From positions 1 through 64,000 of the forward strand of contig DVKR01000033.1 of NCBI GenBank assembly GCA_018715935.1: 64,000 bases of DNA, given 5' to 3'. Below the pieces are notes generated by a model. It was not told the DNA's origin, searched no databases, and worked only from the letters and a program-made list of their open reading frames with translations. The DNA comes from Candidatus Aphodovivens excrementavium (GTDB taxonomy: Bacteria > Actinomycetota > Coriobacteriia > Coriobacteriales > Eggerthellaceae). Made by a program: the position numbers and the translations under genes. This document shows positions 46,060 to 54,846 of this stretch, piece by piece. Position 1 is the stretch's first letter. Each line of letters begins with the position of its first letter.

Positions 46060-47388
46060 CTATCCGCGCCGGAAGATGCTTGCAACCTCGACATGGGGTG
46101 TCTGAGGGAACAGGTCTACCGGCGTTGCGCGCGTCAGCGTGTAACCCTGCTCCTCGAAACGAGCTACGTCGCGAGCCCACGTAGCAGGGTTGCAACTTAC
46201 ATAGGCAACCCGTTCCGGCGCGGCGCACGCGATGCTTTCCACCACCCCGTCGGCAAGCCCCGCCCGAGGCGGATCTACCACCAACGCATCCAAACCCCCC
46301 AGCTCGGGAAGCTCCCGGGCGGCATCTCCGCCTATCACTTCCACTTCCGCACGGTTTTCCTCTGCGTTGCGGCGCAGGTCTCGCACCGACGAGCCGGCAG
46401 CCTCAACGGCAAGCACGTCTGCCCCGGCGCGCGCCAGCGGAATGGAGAACGTTCCGCCGCCGGCATACAAATCGGCCACGAGCATTCCCTCCAAAGACGA
46501 AGACCCGCCACCCAAGCCTTCCACCACCAAGTTCACTAGCTTTTCCGCTTGCGCGGTGTTCACCTGGAAAAACGACGGAGCGCTTGTGCGGTACCGGTAG
46601 CCGCACAGCTCCTCTTCCCAGCATCCCTTGCCCTGCAGCACCTCGACCTTTTTCACCTTGCGCGCTTTGCCGGGGTCGGCAAGCACGCGCACGATCGACG
46701 TCGCACGCAACGCGCTCGAAAGCGTTTTGGCCACGGCAGCGCGCGGAAACGCGCCGGGCGTGGTCCACAGCGCCACCTCGACCTCGCGCGTGCGCACGCT
46801 GCCGCGCACGCCAACACGGAATAGCCCCAAATCGGAGGATCCCAGCACATAGCGAAGCGCCCCGCGAAGTGCTTTGGGGGCTTTTTGGATGGGCGATACC
46901 GCAATCGGGCAGGTGGCGGGAACGACGGGCTCGTGCGACCCCTCACGCGTGAAACCGAGAGCGAGCGACCCATCGCTGCCTTGGCGCGCGGTAAGCTCGA
47001 GCTTGTTGCGATACCCCGTTTGCCGCTTGCTGGGAACGCACGCCTCAACGCGCTGTCTCGCCGTCTCGGCATCGAAGTGCGCCGTTCGCTCGAGCGCGGC
47101 AATTACGTTGTCGCGCTTGGCCTCAAGCTGGGCCTCATATGCCAAATGCTGCCAGGAACAGCCTCCGCACGCGCCCCCCATCTCGCAAAACGGCATGGCT
47201 CGAGCCTCGGAGGGCTGCTCAAGACGAACGATCTTGGCGCGCGCGAACGACGGCTTCTCCTCCACTATCTCAACAACCGCCACATCGCCCGGAGCGCCCT
47301 GCTCAACGAACACCGCCTTGCCCGAGTCGAGATGAGCTACCGCTTCAGACCCGTATCCCATGCGCTCAATGCGAACTGTTTGCTCCAT
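46060..47388 (-). CDS. RlmD/TrmA-type RNA (uracil-5-)-methyltransferase
   Basis: SAM-dependent m5U methyltransferase, likely acting on 23S rRNA or tRNA. 442 residues. N-terminal TRAM domain (about 1-55), Fe-S cysteines CEMGGACGGCSW with a later Cys, SAM motif LYAGGGTFSIPLA, and catalytic SCNPATWARD preceded by VVDPPRAG. Since trmFO already makes m5U54, the target is more likely rRNA (RlmD or RlmCD-like), but this cannot be decided by reading. Confidence 0.9.
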   Translation of the reverse strand: MEQTVRIERMGYGSEAVAHLDSGKAVFVEQGAPGDVAVVEIVEEKPSFARAKIVRLEQPSEARAMPFCEMGGACGGCSWQHLAYEAQLEAKRDNVIAALERTAHFDAETARQRVEACVPSKRQTGYRNKLELTARQGSDGSLALGFTREGSHEPVVPATCPIAVSPIQKAPKALRGALRYVLGSSDLGLFRVGVRGSVRTREVEVALWTTPGAFPRAAVAKTLSSALRATSIVRVLADPGKARKVKKVEVLQGKGCWEEELCGYRYRTSAPSFFQVNTAQAEKLVNLVVEGLGGGSSSLEGMLVADLYAGGGTFSIPLARAGADVLAVEAAGSSVRDLRRNAEENRAEVEVIGGDAARELPELGGLDALVVDPPRAGLADGVVESIACAAPERVAYVSCNPATWARDVARFEEQGYTLTRATPVDLFPQTPHVEVASIFRRG

Positions 47389-47415
47389 AGTTTCGTGGAT
47401 TCCCCTTCGATCTAA

Positions 47416-47444
47416 TTTCGTTTTAGACCATCATAGCGTATAAT
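47416..47444 (+). promoter_or_regulatory. promoter of tRNA-Arg
   Basis: TATAAT at 47439-47444, 12 bases before the tRNA; the -35 (TTTCGT, 17-bp spacer) is poor. Confidence 0.55.
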
Positions 47445-47455
47445 TCTGAAGGCTT

Positions 47456-47531
47456 GCCCTCGTAGCCCAGTGGATAGGGCGTCTGCCTCCGGAGCAGAAG
47501 ACCGCAGGTTCGAATCCTGTCGAGGGCACCA
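47456..47531 (+). tRNA. tRNA-Arg (CCG)
   Basis: 76 nt with CCA. Acceptor GCCCTCG pairs with CGAGGGC; anticodon arm CTGC-CTCCGGA-GCAG gives anticodon CCG; T-loop GTTCGAATC. Confidence 0.96.
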
Positions 47532-47542
47532 TTTCGAACTGT

Positions 47543-47570
47543 AGGCCGGCGTATGTGTCGGCCTTATTTT
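47543..47570 (+). terminator. terminator of tRNA-Arg
   Basis: Stem AGGCCG (47543-47548) with CGGCCT (47559-47564), followed by TATTTT. Confidence 0.75.
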
Positions 47571-47605
47571 CATAGATACGAACCGCCTTACCCGATGTGG
47601 AGTAG

Positions 47606-48937
47606 ATGGATAGCACGAACACGCATACGACTGAGCCGACTGACGGCAGCGCCGCGCCGCAAGAGACCTTAGAGCCAACGGCTTGCTCCGAGCAAGAGCA
47701 GCCGCCGGTAGTGCTCATCATGCATGCCTCGGTGGGCTCTGGGCATCGCAGCGCCGCCAAGGCCATCGCGCAAGCGTTCGACATCCTTACCGCCTCCCAC
47801 CAGGAAGGCATTCCCGAAAACCTCGAAACCGAAGTGCTTGACATTCTCGACTGGGGTCGCATCAAGTTCGACGGCGACAAAACCGCCTCGCTGTTCACCG
47901 GGTTCACGCGGCCAATCTACGATCTCACGTGGCGCTACACGTTCACCGGGCGCCTGCTTTGGGGTGGCGGCACCATCTGGTCGCGCATCATGTTTCCCGC
48001 CCTTACCGAGCATGTGCGCAAGCGTCCCCCGCTCGCGGTGATATGCACCCACATCACCGCCGCCAACGCCGCAGTGGGCGCGCGAATGCTTTCCGGCCAG
48101 AACTTCCCCATCGTATGCGTGCCCACCGACTATGAAACAGAAGGCCTGTGGCCCCACCTGCATTCAGACTTGTTCTGCGTTGCGAGCGAGTCCATGGCAG
48201 AAACGCTGCGACCGCGCAAGGTGCCCGAAGAGCGCATCCTCATCACCGGAATTCCCACCCGCGAGGACTTCCGCAAAAGCTACGACAAAACCCTCGTTCG
48301 CGCCGAATTGGGACTGCCTGAAGACAAGCAGATCGTCCTGGCTTTGGCAGGCGCCTACCTACCACGCCCCTACATACGCTTCAGGGAGACTCTCGACGAG
48401 ATCCTGCCCTACCTTCACACGCTTAGCGGCATGCACGTAGCCATTGTCGCAGGCAACGACGAAGAGTATGCGCGCCATCTGCGCGCGGCAGTTTCCGACC
48501 TTGGCCTTGGCAACGTCACCGTGTTCGACTACGTTGAACAGATGGCGGCTCTGATGGCCGCGAGCGACTTGGTGATCTGCAAATCGGGCGGGCTGACGGT
48601 AACCGAGTGCCTCTGCGCGCGCGTTCCCATGATTTTGCTCGGCAAGGCCTACGGCCAGGAGAACATCAACGTGCGGACGCTCACTGCGCTGGGCGCCGCA
48701 ATGCACGTTACTACCGCCCGCGAGCTTGTTGACGCGCTGCGCCACATCTCACGCAACCCGCAAAGCGTCGACGCAATGCTCATCAACGGAAGCTTTCTGC
48801 GACGACCGGACGCCGCACGCGATATTGCCAAAGCGGCCATCGCCTTGGCGCAAAAGCCTCCGGCCGCCAACGACCCCACGCGAAAAAAGCGCTTCATGCA
48901 CTTCTACTGGGGAAAGAAACCCGCGCATATTCGCTAA
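47606..48937 (+). CDS. MGDG synthase/UgtP-like GT28 glycosyltransferase
   Basis: 443 residues. N-terminal VLIMHASVGSGHRSAAKAI (acceptor-side glycine loop of the MGDG synthase family), middle IVCVPTDYETEGLWPH, and C-terminal donor-binding GT28 region LVICKSGGLTVTECL and ILLGKAYGQE. Such enzymes glycosylate diacylglycerol to make membrane glycolipids. A polar acidic N-terminal extension of about 34 residues precedes the fold. 30 bp before the helicase gene, so possibly cotranscribed. Confidence 0.9.
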   Translation: MDSTNTHTTEPTDGSAAPQETLEPTACSEQEQPPVVLIMHASVGSGHRSAAKAIAQAFDILTASHQEGIPENLETEVLDILDWGRIKFDGDKTASLFTGFTRPIYDLTWRYTFTGRLLWGGGTIWSRIMFPALTEHVRKRPPLAVICTHITAANAAVGARMLSGQNFPIVCVPTDYETEGLWPHLHSDLFCVASESMAETLRPRKVPEERILITGIPTREDFRKSYDKTLVRAELGLPEDKQIVLALAGAYLPRPYIRFRETLDEILPYLHTLSGMHVAIVAGNDEEYARHLRAAVSDLGLGNVTVFDYVEQMAALMAASDLVICKSGGLTVTECLCARVPMILLGKAYGQENINVRTLTALGAAMHVTTARELVDALRHISRNPQSVDAMLINGSFLRRPDAARDIAKAAIALAQKPPAANDPTRKKRFMHFYWGKKPAHIR

Positions 48938-48967
48938 CCGACAAAAGACCGAAAGGATCTTACGTAT

Positions 48968-50494
48968 ATGACTTCATTTGAATCGCTCGGATTGTCCGAG
49001 CGCGCGCTCAAAGCCGTGGAACTTCTGGGGTACCGCGAGCCCACCCCCGTGCAACAACGCGCCATCCCCGTGGTTGCCGAAGGCCGCGACATCATTGCCG
49101 CCGCAAAGACGGGCACCGGCAAAACGGCGGCGTTCTCTTTGCCCTTGCTCGACCGCGTTGAGTTCTCGCAACGCAACCAAGGCCCTAAGGTTCTGGTGGT
49201 AACGCCCACGCGCGAGTTGGCCGAGCAAATCGCACAGGTGTGCTCCACCATCGCGCAGGCGACGCACCACCGCATCGCCTGCGTAGTTGGAGGCCTGTCC
49301 TACAAGCCCCAGATCGCCGCGCTTAAACGAGGCGTGGACGTTCTTATCGCAACCCCCGGGCGCCTCATAGACCTCATGGACCAAAAGGCCGTTCGCCTTG
49401 GAAATTTAGAGGCGTTGGTACTCGACGAGGCAGACAGAATGCTGGACATGGGCTTTTGGCCTTCCATCAAGCGCATCGTGGCGGCGTCGCCCGCCTCGCG
49501 CCAAACGCTTTTATTCTCGGCGACAATCGACGATGCCGTGAACAGACACGCGGCCTCGCTTCTCACCAAACCGAAGCGAATTGAAGTTGCCCATCGCGGC
49601 GACGTAGCCGACACCATCGACCAGTACCTCGTTCGCCTCCCGAAGCTCGCACGCCCCGAGGCGCTCTATGCCCTGCTCAACGAGAAGGGGGCTCACCGCG
49701 TGATGGTTTTCACGCGCACTAAGCGCGGCGCCGACACCGTATGCCGTCGCCTTCGCAAGGCAGGTTACTCCGCCGAGCCCATTCATGCCGACAGGTCCCA
49801 GAACGCGCGAAAGCGCACGCTCGAGCGCTTCAGCAACGACGAGATCGACATCGTAGTTGCCACCGACGTGCTTGCCCGCGGCATCGACGTAAGCCAAGTG
49901 GCCTATGTGGTGAACTACGACCTGCCCTCCCCTGCCGAAAGCTACGTCCATCGCATAGGCAGAACCGGCCGTGCAGGCGAAACCGGTTTTGCGGTGTCGT
50001 TTGTCACTCCGGAGACCGAAAGCGAGCTCGCAGCAATAGAGAAGCTGATCAAGCAGCAGATCCCCCTTATGGAGCTGAAGGGCTTTACCGAGCAGGACGC
50101 CCAGCTCAAGGCGGCAGAAAAGCAGGCGAAGCAAGAAGCCAAGACGGACCCCGAAATCGTGCAGGTAAGAAAAGAGCTTGCGTCGAAGGCGCGCAAGAAG
50201 CGCAAGAAGGCCGCTCGCAACGAACCGGCGCCGTCGAACCGCAGCAGCGCGAAGCCCTCAACATCCAAGCGCGCGAAGGCAAAACGGCGCGAGCAGATCG
50301 ACGCCGCAGAAACCGCCGCGCAGCAAACCGGCCAACGCACCGAAGCTGCGAAGAAGCGCTCGAAACGCGCCCCGCAAGCGGCGCAGGCGCGGCATCGCAC
50401 GCCGAAACGCGCTACCGCGAAGAAGGGCGATTTTCGCCCCGGGCGTGCGCATCGGGCAGACGTCGCGCGCAAGCGCACGGGAAAGAAGAACTAG
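48968..50494 (+). CDS. DEAD-box RNA helicase
   Basis: ATP-dependent RNA helicase. 508 residues. Q motif (EPTPVQQ, about 24-30), Walker A AAKTGTGKT (about 45-53), PTRELAEQ, VLDEADRMLDMGF (DEAD), SAT, and motif VI HRIGRTGRAG. The C-terminal about 135 residues are Lys/Arg/Ala-rich and low in complexity, an RNA-binding tail as in cold-shock helicases (RhlE/CshA type). The gene's last codons are tandemly duplicated beyond the stop. Confidence 0.95.
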   Translation: MTSFESLGLSERALKAVELLGYREPTPVQQRAIPVVAEGRDIIAAAKTGTGKTAAFSLPLLDRVEFSQRNQGPKVLVVTPTRELAEQIAQVCSTIAQATHHRIACVVGGLSYKPQIAALKRGVDVLIATPGRLIDLMDQKAVRLGNLEALVLDEADRMLDMGFWPSIKRIVAASPASRQTLLFSATIDDAVNRHAASLLTKPKRIEVAHRGDVADTIDQYLVRLPKLARPEALYALLNEKGAHRVMVFTRTKRGADTVCRRLRKAGYSAEPIHADRSQNARKRTLERFSNDEIDIVVATDVLARGIDVSQVAYVVNYDLPSPAESYVHRIGRTGRAGETGFAVSFVTPETESELAAIEKLIKQQIPLMELKGFTEQDAQLKAAEKQAKQEAKTDPEIVQVRKELASKARKKRKKAARNEPAPSNRSSAKPSTSKRAKAKRREQIDAAETAAQQTGQRTEAAKKRSKRAPQAAQARHRTPKRATAKKGDFRPGRAHRADVARKRTGKKN

Positions 50495-50556
50495 CTGCGC
50501 GGCCACGATAAGCGTACGGGAAGGAATAACTAGCTGCGCGGCCACGATAAGCGCAC
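50471..50556. repeat. 39-bp tandem duplication across the helicase stop codon
   Basis: Copy 1 (50471-50509) contains the last codons and TAG stop of the helicase gene; copy 2 (50510-50548) is nearly identical with the same TAG; a partial third starts at 50549. Confidence 0.92.
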
Positions 50557-50780
50557 ACCCCTCTCTGAACTCGCCCAATGGCGCATCGCATAGGCAGTTT
50601 GCCTGAGAAAGCAGCGGTGCGCCATCCGCTTTTTGCTGCGCCTTCGTTGTAAAACATTGTTTGTCGCTGCAAGAAAACATGCGCCTTATGCCGTCCAATC
50701 CCCCCGTTTGTCGGATGCCCGAACAGGCAAACACCCTCGAGCCGTTAAGGTAAATGTCGATAAGCGAACAGGAGGGTTTA

Positions 50781-51161
50781 ATGAGGATTGCCGTAGCAAG
50801 CGAAGGGCTCGAGGTCTCACCGTACTTTGGAAGCGCAACAAGCTTCATGTGCTATACCGTGCAACGCGGGATCATCACCGAATGCCAGAATATGCCCAAT
50901 CCCGAGCTACCGTTCGACAAGCTGGTGGAGCTGTTCCTTGAGCTTGGTATCGACGTGCTCATTACCGGCCGCATCGAGTACGCCATCGCGAACAAACTGT
51001 GCCACTCGGGCATTGAAGTGGTTGCCGGCGCCAATGGTAACGCCGCAGACGTGGCTCGTGGCTATTTGAGCAAAACGCTTACCGGGGTTGAAGAGGTGTG
51101 CCACATCTCCGATCCTACGTTCACCATCGGCGCTCCTCACGAAGCCGCACATTTCGCATAG
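50781..51161 (+). CDS. NifX/NifB-domain iron-molybdenum cofactor-type protein
   Basis: 126 residues of the dinitrogenase iron-molybdenum cofactor biosynthesis superfamily: MRIAVASEGLEVSPYFGSAT and LGIDVLITGRI, GIEVVAGANGNAADVARGYL. Most such proteins outside diazotrophs bind Fe-S or other metal clusters, with unknown role. ATG with AGGAGGG 5 bases upstream fixes the start. No nif genes nearby. The 3' end is duplicated downstream. Confidence 0.85.
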   Translation: MRIAVASEGLEVSPYFGSATSFMCYTVQRGIITECQNMPNPELPFDKLVELFLELGIDVLITGRIEYAIANKLCHSGIEVVAGANGNAADVARGYLSKTLTGVEEVCHISDPTFTIGAPHEAAHFA

Positions 51162-51226
51162 GCTTTGCAGCAATTCCCCGCACGAGTCGCACGGGCGGGA
51201 CCCCGCGAAGCCGCACATTTCGCATT
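51141..51226. repeat. duplicated 3' terminus of the NifX-like gene
   Basis: The 20 bp CGAAGCCGCACATTTCGCAT at 51141-51160, ending one base into the TAG stop, recur exactly at 51207-51226; the base after the copy differs, so no stop is formed there. Confidence 0.9.
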
Positions 51227-51244
51227 GCAGATTGCGAATGCAAC

Positions 51245-51280
51245 AAAAAAAGGCTCCCGCAAATTGCGGGAGCCTTTTTT
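51245..51280. terminator. bidirectional terminator between NifX-like gene and rplT
   Basis: 11-bp stem GGCTCCCGCAA (51252-51262) with 51264-51274, flanked by A-run on the left and TTTTTT on the right, so it works for both convergent genes. Confidence 0.93.
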
Positions 51281-51307
51281 AGCAGTATGTCGTAAACCGC
51301 TGAGGGC

Positions 51308-51661
51308 CTACAGAGCCTTCTTGGCAACCTCGGCGATAGCGGCGAACGCGGCGGGGTCGTTGACGGCCATGTCGGCCAGAACCTTGCGGTCGAGCTCGAC
51401 GCCTGCCTTCTTCAGACCGTTCATGAACACGGAATAAGACAGGCCGTTGATGCGGGCGGCGGCGTTAATGCGGGTGATCCACAGACGACGGATCTCGCGC
51501 TTCTTGTTGCGACGGTCGCGATACTGGTACTGCAGCGAATGCTGTACCTGCTCTTTAGCCGCCTTGTAGCTGCGGGACTTTGCGCCATAGTAGCCCTTGG
51601 CGCGATTCATGATAGTGCGGCGCTTCTTATGAGCGTTCAGTGCACGCTTTACACGAGCCAT
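51308..51661 (-). CDS. rplT: 50S ribosomal protein L20
   Basis: 117 residues, the normal length; begins [15 protein letters not shown] and includes [17 protein letters not shown] and RRDRKRDIRRLWI-like sequence ([19 protein letters not shown]). In many bacteria L20 also represses its own operon. Third gene of infC-rpmI-rplT. Confidence 0.98.
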   Translation of the reverse strand: MARVKRALNAHKKRRTIMNRAKGYYGAKSRSYKAAKEQVQHSLQYQYRDRRNKKREIRRLWITRINAAARINGLSYSVFMNGLKKAGVELDRKVLADMAVNDPAAFAAIAEVAKKAL

Positions 51662-51680
51662 TCTGTATCTCTCCTTCTAA

Positions 51681-51878
51681 CTAACGCAGGCCGATGTTAC
51701 GAGCGACGTTCTTTGCGTCGGCTGCGGAAACAGCAGACTCGTGACGGAAATTACGCTTGCGCTTGGGGCTTTTCTTGGTGAGGATGTGGCTTTTGTAGGC
51801 CTTGCCGCGCATGATCTTACCGGAACCCGTTACGCGGAAGCGCTTCTTGGATCCGCTGTGGGTCTTCATCTTAGGCAT
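51681..51878 (-). CDS. rpmI: 50S ribosomal protein L35
   Basis: 65 residues, starting [20 protein letters not shown]. Overlaps the 3' end of infC by 8 bases, with AAGGA upstream of its ATG. Confidence 0.98.
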   Translation of the reverse strand: MPKMKTHSGSKKRFRVTGSGKIMRGKAYKSHILTKKSPKRKRNFRHESAVSAADAKNVARNIGLR

Positions 51879-52464
51879 TGGTGTCCTTCCCTTCTTCTTC
51901 CTTCTTGTCGTCGGTCTTCTTCTTTTTCTTTGCCGCCACAGCCGAGGGCAGCGGAGCAATGAGCATATGCATGTTGCGACCTTCCATCTTCGGCTGGCTT
52001 TCGATTACCGCCACGTCTTTCAGGTCGTCGGCCAGACGCTCCAAAATGGTCAGGCCTTGTTCGGGATGCGCCATCTCGCGTCCGCGGAACATGATGGTGA
52101 TTTTCACCTTGTTCCCCGCGTCCAAGAAGCGCAGCACGTGCTTTTTCTTGGTGGTGTAGTCGCCAACGTCGATCTTCGGACGAAACTTCATTTCCTTCGT
52201 CTCGATCTTCGACTGGTTCTTACGCGCCTGCTTCGCCTTGATTGCCTGGTCATACTTGAATTTGCCGTAGTCCATGATGCGGCATACCGGCGGGTTGGCG
52301 TTAGGAGCAATCTCCACAAGATCCAGCCCTTCATCATCGGCGATTCGCTGAGCTTGCGCCAGCGAATAGATGCCCATCTGCTCACCATCGAAGTTGATCA
52401 GACGGCACTCACGTAACGTGATCTGGTCGTTGAGCCGAGGCTCCTGAGCAGCTATTGCGCTCAC
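51871..52464 (-). CDS. infC: translation initiation factor IF-3
   Basis: Prevents premature subunit joining and checks start codons. 197 residues: N-domain ([22 protein letters not shown]), linker (KAKQARKNQ), C-domain ([31 protein letters not shown]) and a Lys/Glu-rich tail not found in most IF3. The start is not certain: GTG (VSAIAAQ) with AAAGGA just upstream was chosen; the third codon after it, ATA, would mimic the rare-start regulation known for infC. Confidence 0.93.
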   Translation of the reverse strand: MSAIAAQEPRLNDQITLRECRLINFDGEQMGIYSLAQAQRIADDEGLDLVEIAPNANPPVCRIMDYGKFKYDQAIKAKQARKNQSKIETKEMKFRPKIDVGDYTTKKKHVLRFLDAGNKVKITIMFRGREMAHPEQGLTILERLADDLKDVAVIESQPKMEGRNMHMLIAPLPSAVAAKKKKKTDDKKEEEGKDTNA

Positions 52465-52493
52465 CTTCCTTTCCGTGCGGCATGGCCGCAAAC

Positions 52494-52522
52494 AAAAAAC
52501 CCGCAGCTTCAGGCTGCGGGTT
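52494..52522 (-). promoter_or_regulatory. intrinsic terminator (attenuator) in the infC leader
   Basis: 10-bp perfect stem AACCCGCAGC with a 5-base loop followed on the minus strand by TTTTTTGTTTG, about 30 bases before infC and inside its own leader. Upstream GGTTCG (52583-52588 complement) could pair with the terminator's CGAACC side as antiterminator. In Firmicutes L20 drives such attenuation; that mechanism here is inferred. Confidence 0.7.
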
Positions 52523-52631
52523 CGCGTACACAAGAAACCGAATGCGGTTAATATCTAGGCGACCCATCAGCAGCCGAAGCGCCGAACCAGGTGGGAGGCG
52601 TTGCGCCCCCTCTTGTTTGAACAGCTCGCAT

Positions 52632-52659
52632 AGTCTAGCACATCTTGCCGCGCGCGCAA
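52632..52659 (-). promoter_or_regulatory. promoter of infC-rpmI-rplT
   Basis: Minus strand TTGCGC (52654-52659), 16-bp spacer, TAGACT (52632-52637). Would give a leader of about 160 nt. Confidence 0.55.
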
Positions 52660-52699
52660 GAGATCTTCACATATCCGCTTGGATCAGCGTGTCCGAACC

Positions 52700-53914
52700 C
52701 TACGCGTCAACAAACACGTAGATCAAGCGAATCGTGTCCGCCAGATTGTCCGACGCATTTGCGGTAGTGTAGTCGTACGAAAGCGTCGACGACCACGCAT
52801 GCGAAGCGCCGTCGATATCGACAGTGCCCTCGAAGGTGTAGTTCTCACGCACCAAGGTGGTTCCGTCGCTGTCGTAGGTGGAATACTCCGCCTTGTCGTC
52901 GGGAAGAACAGCTGCGCCCTCCTCTACGGGGATGCCTGCTTCGGCAAGGGTTTTCTCTACAACGTGCTCGTTGGTTACCGCGTCGGCAAAGCTCAGCGAG
53001 CCAAACCCCAAAGAAGACGTCGGCGCGGAATAGCCCGCCTGCACCACGGCTCCCGCTTCGTCGAGCCCCAGATACACCGTCGGCGTGCCCGAGCGCGTAT
53101 CTGCGGGCTCCTCCGTCAAAGCGACGGTGACGCTGGTCCTCACCGGATTGCCCTCTTCGTTGACCTCGGTGGTGGCGGTGACGGTCGCACCGTGGCCAAC
53201 CGCCGAGATGGCGTCTTCCTGCGTGAGCCCCAAAAGGCTCGTGAGATCCGGGGCGGTAACAATCTTTTCCGCCTGCTCGTTGGCGTCCTCAACGCCTTCC
53301 TGCAACTCGTCGTCGGTTTGGTTCTGCGTGCTTGCGGCCATCTGCACAGCCGTTTCGGAAGCGGTGCGGACAAGCATCACGCCTGCAACGACGGCGGCAA
53401 CCAGCAGCACCACCAAAACGACGATGACGCCAATGAGCACACTACGCATACGGCGCGATTTGTGCTGATAGGCCGGAACGGGCTCCTCTTTCCCATGGCG
53501 TCCCGATACGCGCTCCTTGTCGGAATCGCGCAAAGCGGCGTCGTCGGCAACGAGCAAAGGAGGCAGCTCGGGAGGCTCAAGGCTTTGGAGCGCGTCAGGA
53601 TACTCGTCTTCCTTGTCGCCTTGGTAGCTGAAAGACCCTGCGTGAGAGCCCTCGCCCACCGGCGCGAACGCCTCGGTTAGTCCGATGTGCTCATCTCCGG
53701 CGGCCTCGGCCTGGAGAAACGCTTCGCCATCCACCGGCGCGAACGCCTCGGTCAGCCCGATGCGGTCTTTCTCGTCGTCGGAAGATACGCCAAGCGCCGT
53801 TTCGGGAGCCTGATCCTCAACCGAGCGAGAGCGGTTGCCGGCGCGCCTTGCGCCTTTGCCGCCTTCGGAGTCGATCTGATTGCCGTCTAGTTTGTTTTTG
53901 GCATGTTTGGCCAT
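52700..53914 (-). CDS. single-pass membrane protein of unknown function with an internal peptide repeat
   Basis: 404 residues. A polar, acidic N-terminal half, a basic patch (HKSRRMRS), one membrane segment (about 155-178, SVLIGVIVVLVVLLVAAVV) and an outer domain of about 225 residues. The N-terminal part contains IGLTEAFAPV twice, 25 residues apart. I do not recognise the outer domain. Start ATG of MAKHAKN follows GGGGAGG. Next to another small membrane protein on the same strand. Confidence 0.75.
   Translation of the reverse strand: MAKHAKNKLDGNQIDSEGGKGARRAGNRSRSVEDQAPETALGVSSDDEKDRIGLTEAFAPVDGEAFLQAEAAGDEHIGLTEAFAPVGEGSHAGSFSYQGDKEDEYPDALQSLEPPELPPLLVADDAALRDSDKERVSGRHGKEEPVPAYQHKSRRMRSVLIGVIVVLVVLLVAAVVAGVMLVRTASETAVQMAASTQNQTDDELQEGVEDANEQAEKIVTAPDLTSLLGLTQEDAISAVGHGATVTATTEVNEEGNPVRTSVTVALTEEPADTRSGTPTVYLGLDEAGAVVQAGYSAPTSSLGFGSLSFADAVTNEHVVEKTLAEAGIPVEEGAAVLPDDKAEYSTYDSDGTTLVRENYTFEGTVDIDGASHAWSSTLSYDYTTANASDNLADTIRLIYVFVDA
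53657..53762 (-). repeat. 75-bp-period coding direct repeat
   Basis: The about 31-bp segment CACCGGCGCGAACGCCTCGG... occurs at 53657 and 53732 and encodes the two IGLTEAFAPV copies. Confidence 0.85.
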
Positions 53915-54006
53915 GATCGCGCCTCCCCTTTCCTGTTTATACGCCCGCATCCTGCTCTATCCCCTGCGCCGACAGCGCTCCGACGCGGGAAATGCAAGAC
54001 GACAGG

Positions 54007-54426
54007 CTACATGAAGAATAAATAGTATACCGCGAAGGCCAAAAGCCCAATGGCGGCAAGCACGATCACCGCTTTTTGAACGGCGCCCATCTTGAAGCTC
54101 TCAAGGTCGTCCAGGCTGGTGGGCGCTGCGTCTTTTTCGGCCTTTCGCTGCCGTTTCTCCTCTTGTTCAACTGCTGGTTGAACCTTCTCGGCACGTCCCT
54201 CGGGGTTCGTTTCGCCGCTCTCGTCGCAACGCTGCTCAAGGCTTTCCCCGACAAGCTCCTCGGGGCGTTTATCCCTGCGCTCTTCTACGCGCGGTCTTTC
54301 CCTATCGCCTGCAGCCCTACCGTCTTCACCAAAGACGTCGTTCTGCGCGCCGGCGTGAATGACCACCTCGTCTTCGGCCTCGTCGCTCACCGTGATGCGG
54401 GAAAACCCCAAGTTGTCAGAAACCAC
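54007..54426 (-). CDS. tail-anchored membrane protein, unknown function
   Basis: 139 residues. Highly charged Glu/Arg-rich body (about 15-110) and one C-terminal hydrophobic segment (about 117-138, AVIVLAAIGLLAFAVYYLFF). GTG start with GGAG 9 bases upstream. No recognised family. Lies 92 bp upstream, on the same strand, of the membrane protein gene at 52700-53914. Confidence 0.6.
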   Translation of the reverse strand: MVSDNLGFSRITVSDEAEDEVVIHAGAQNDVFGEDGRAAGDRERPRVEERRDKRPEELVGESLEQRCDESGETNPEGRAEKVQPAVEQEEKRQRKAEKDAAPTSLDDLESFKMGAVQKAVIVLAAIGLLAFAVYYLFFM

Positions 54427-54846
54427 GTGTTACCGCTCCTGTCTTGTATCGCCTGCAAGTTTCGGAAACCGCCGATGAGGCGCCGGAGCATGGCGGACGG
54501 AAACCGAAAGCCCAAAGCAAGCATCGAAGTCGCAGCGCGGCAACGTCTAGCGCTGGCGAAAACCTACGCCGACGAAGGCCTGCGGAGGCACAGGCCGCTG
54601 CGCTCAAATCATTGGTACCTATTATCTACTATCGACAGATCGGCATCGCCTTTCGGATGCAAAACGACCCCTTCGGCAGATTAAAATCATATTAACAATG
54701 TATTCATCTTTCCTCCACATCCTTTATTACGGTAAAGTATGCAAATACGTTTGACGCGCTCCCACCTGGGGTCGCGTCTGCGGAATGGACGCCAAGCGTC
54801 CTGATCAGTGCCCCACGAAGAGGGGCGGAGGGAAGGAGATCATCCG
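54427..54846. other. interval upstream of the oppA-type gene, with structured leader
   Basis: 420 bases without a supported gene. The last about 85 bases form a leader that can fold: GGACGC/GCGTCC (54787-54801) nested in TGGGG/CCCCA (54766-54816). I cannot match this to a known riboswitch. No clear promoter; the sequence near 54725-54750 is AT-rich. Confidence 0.45.

Noticed and set aside
50781-51161. Nitrogen-fixation gene
   Set aside because: Single NifX-type domain without any nif neighbours; such proteins are common in non-diazotrophs.
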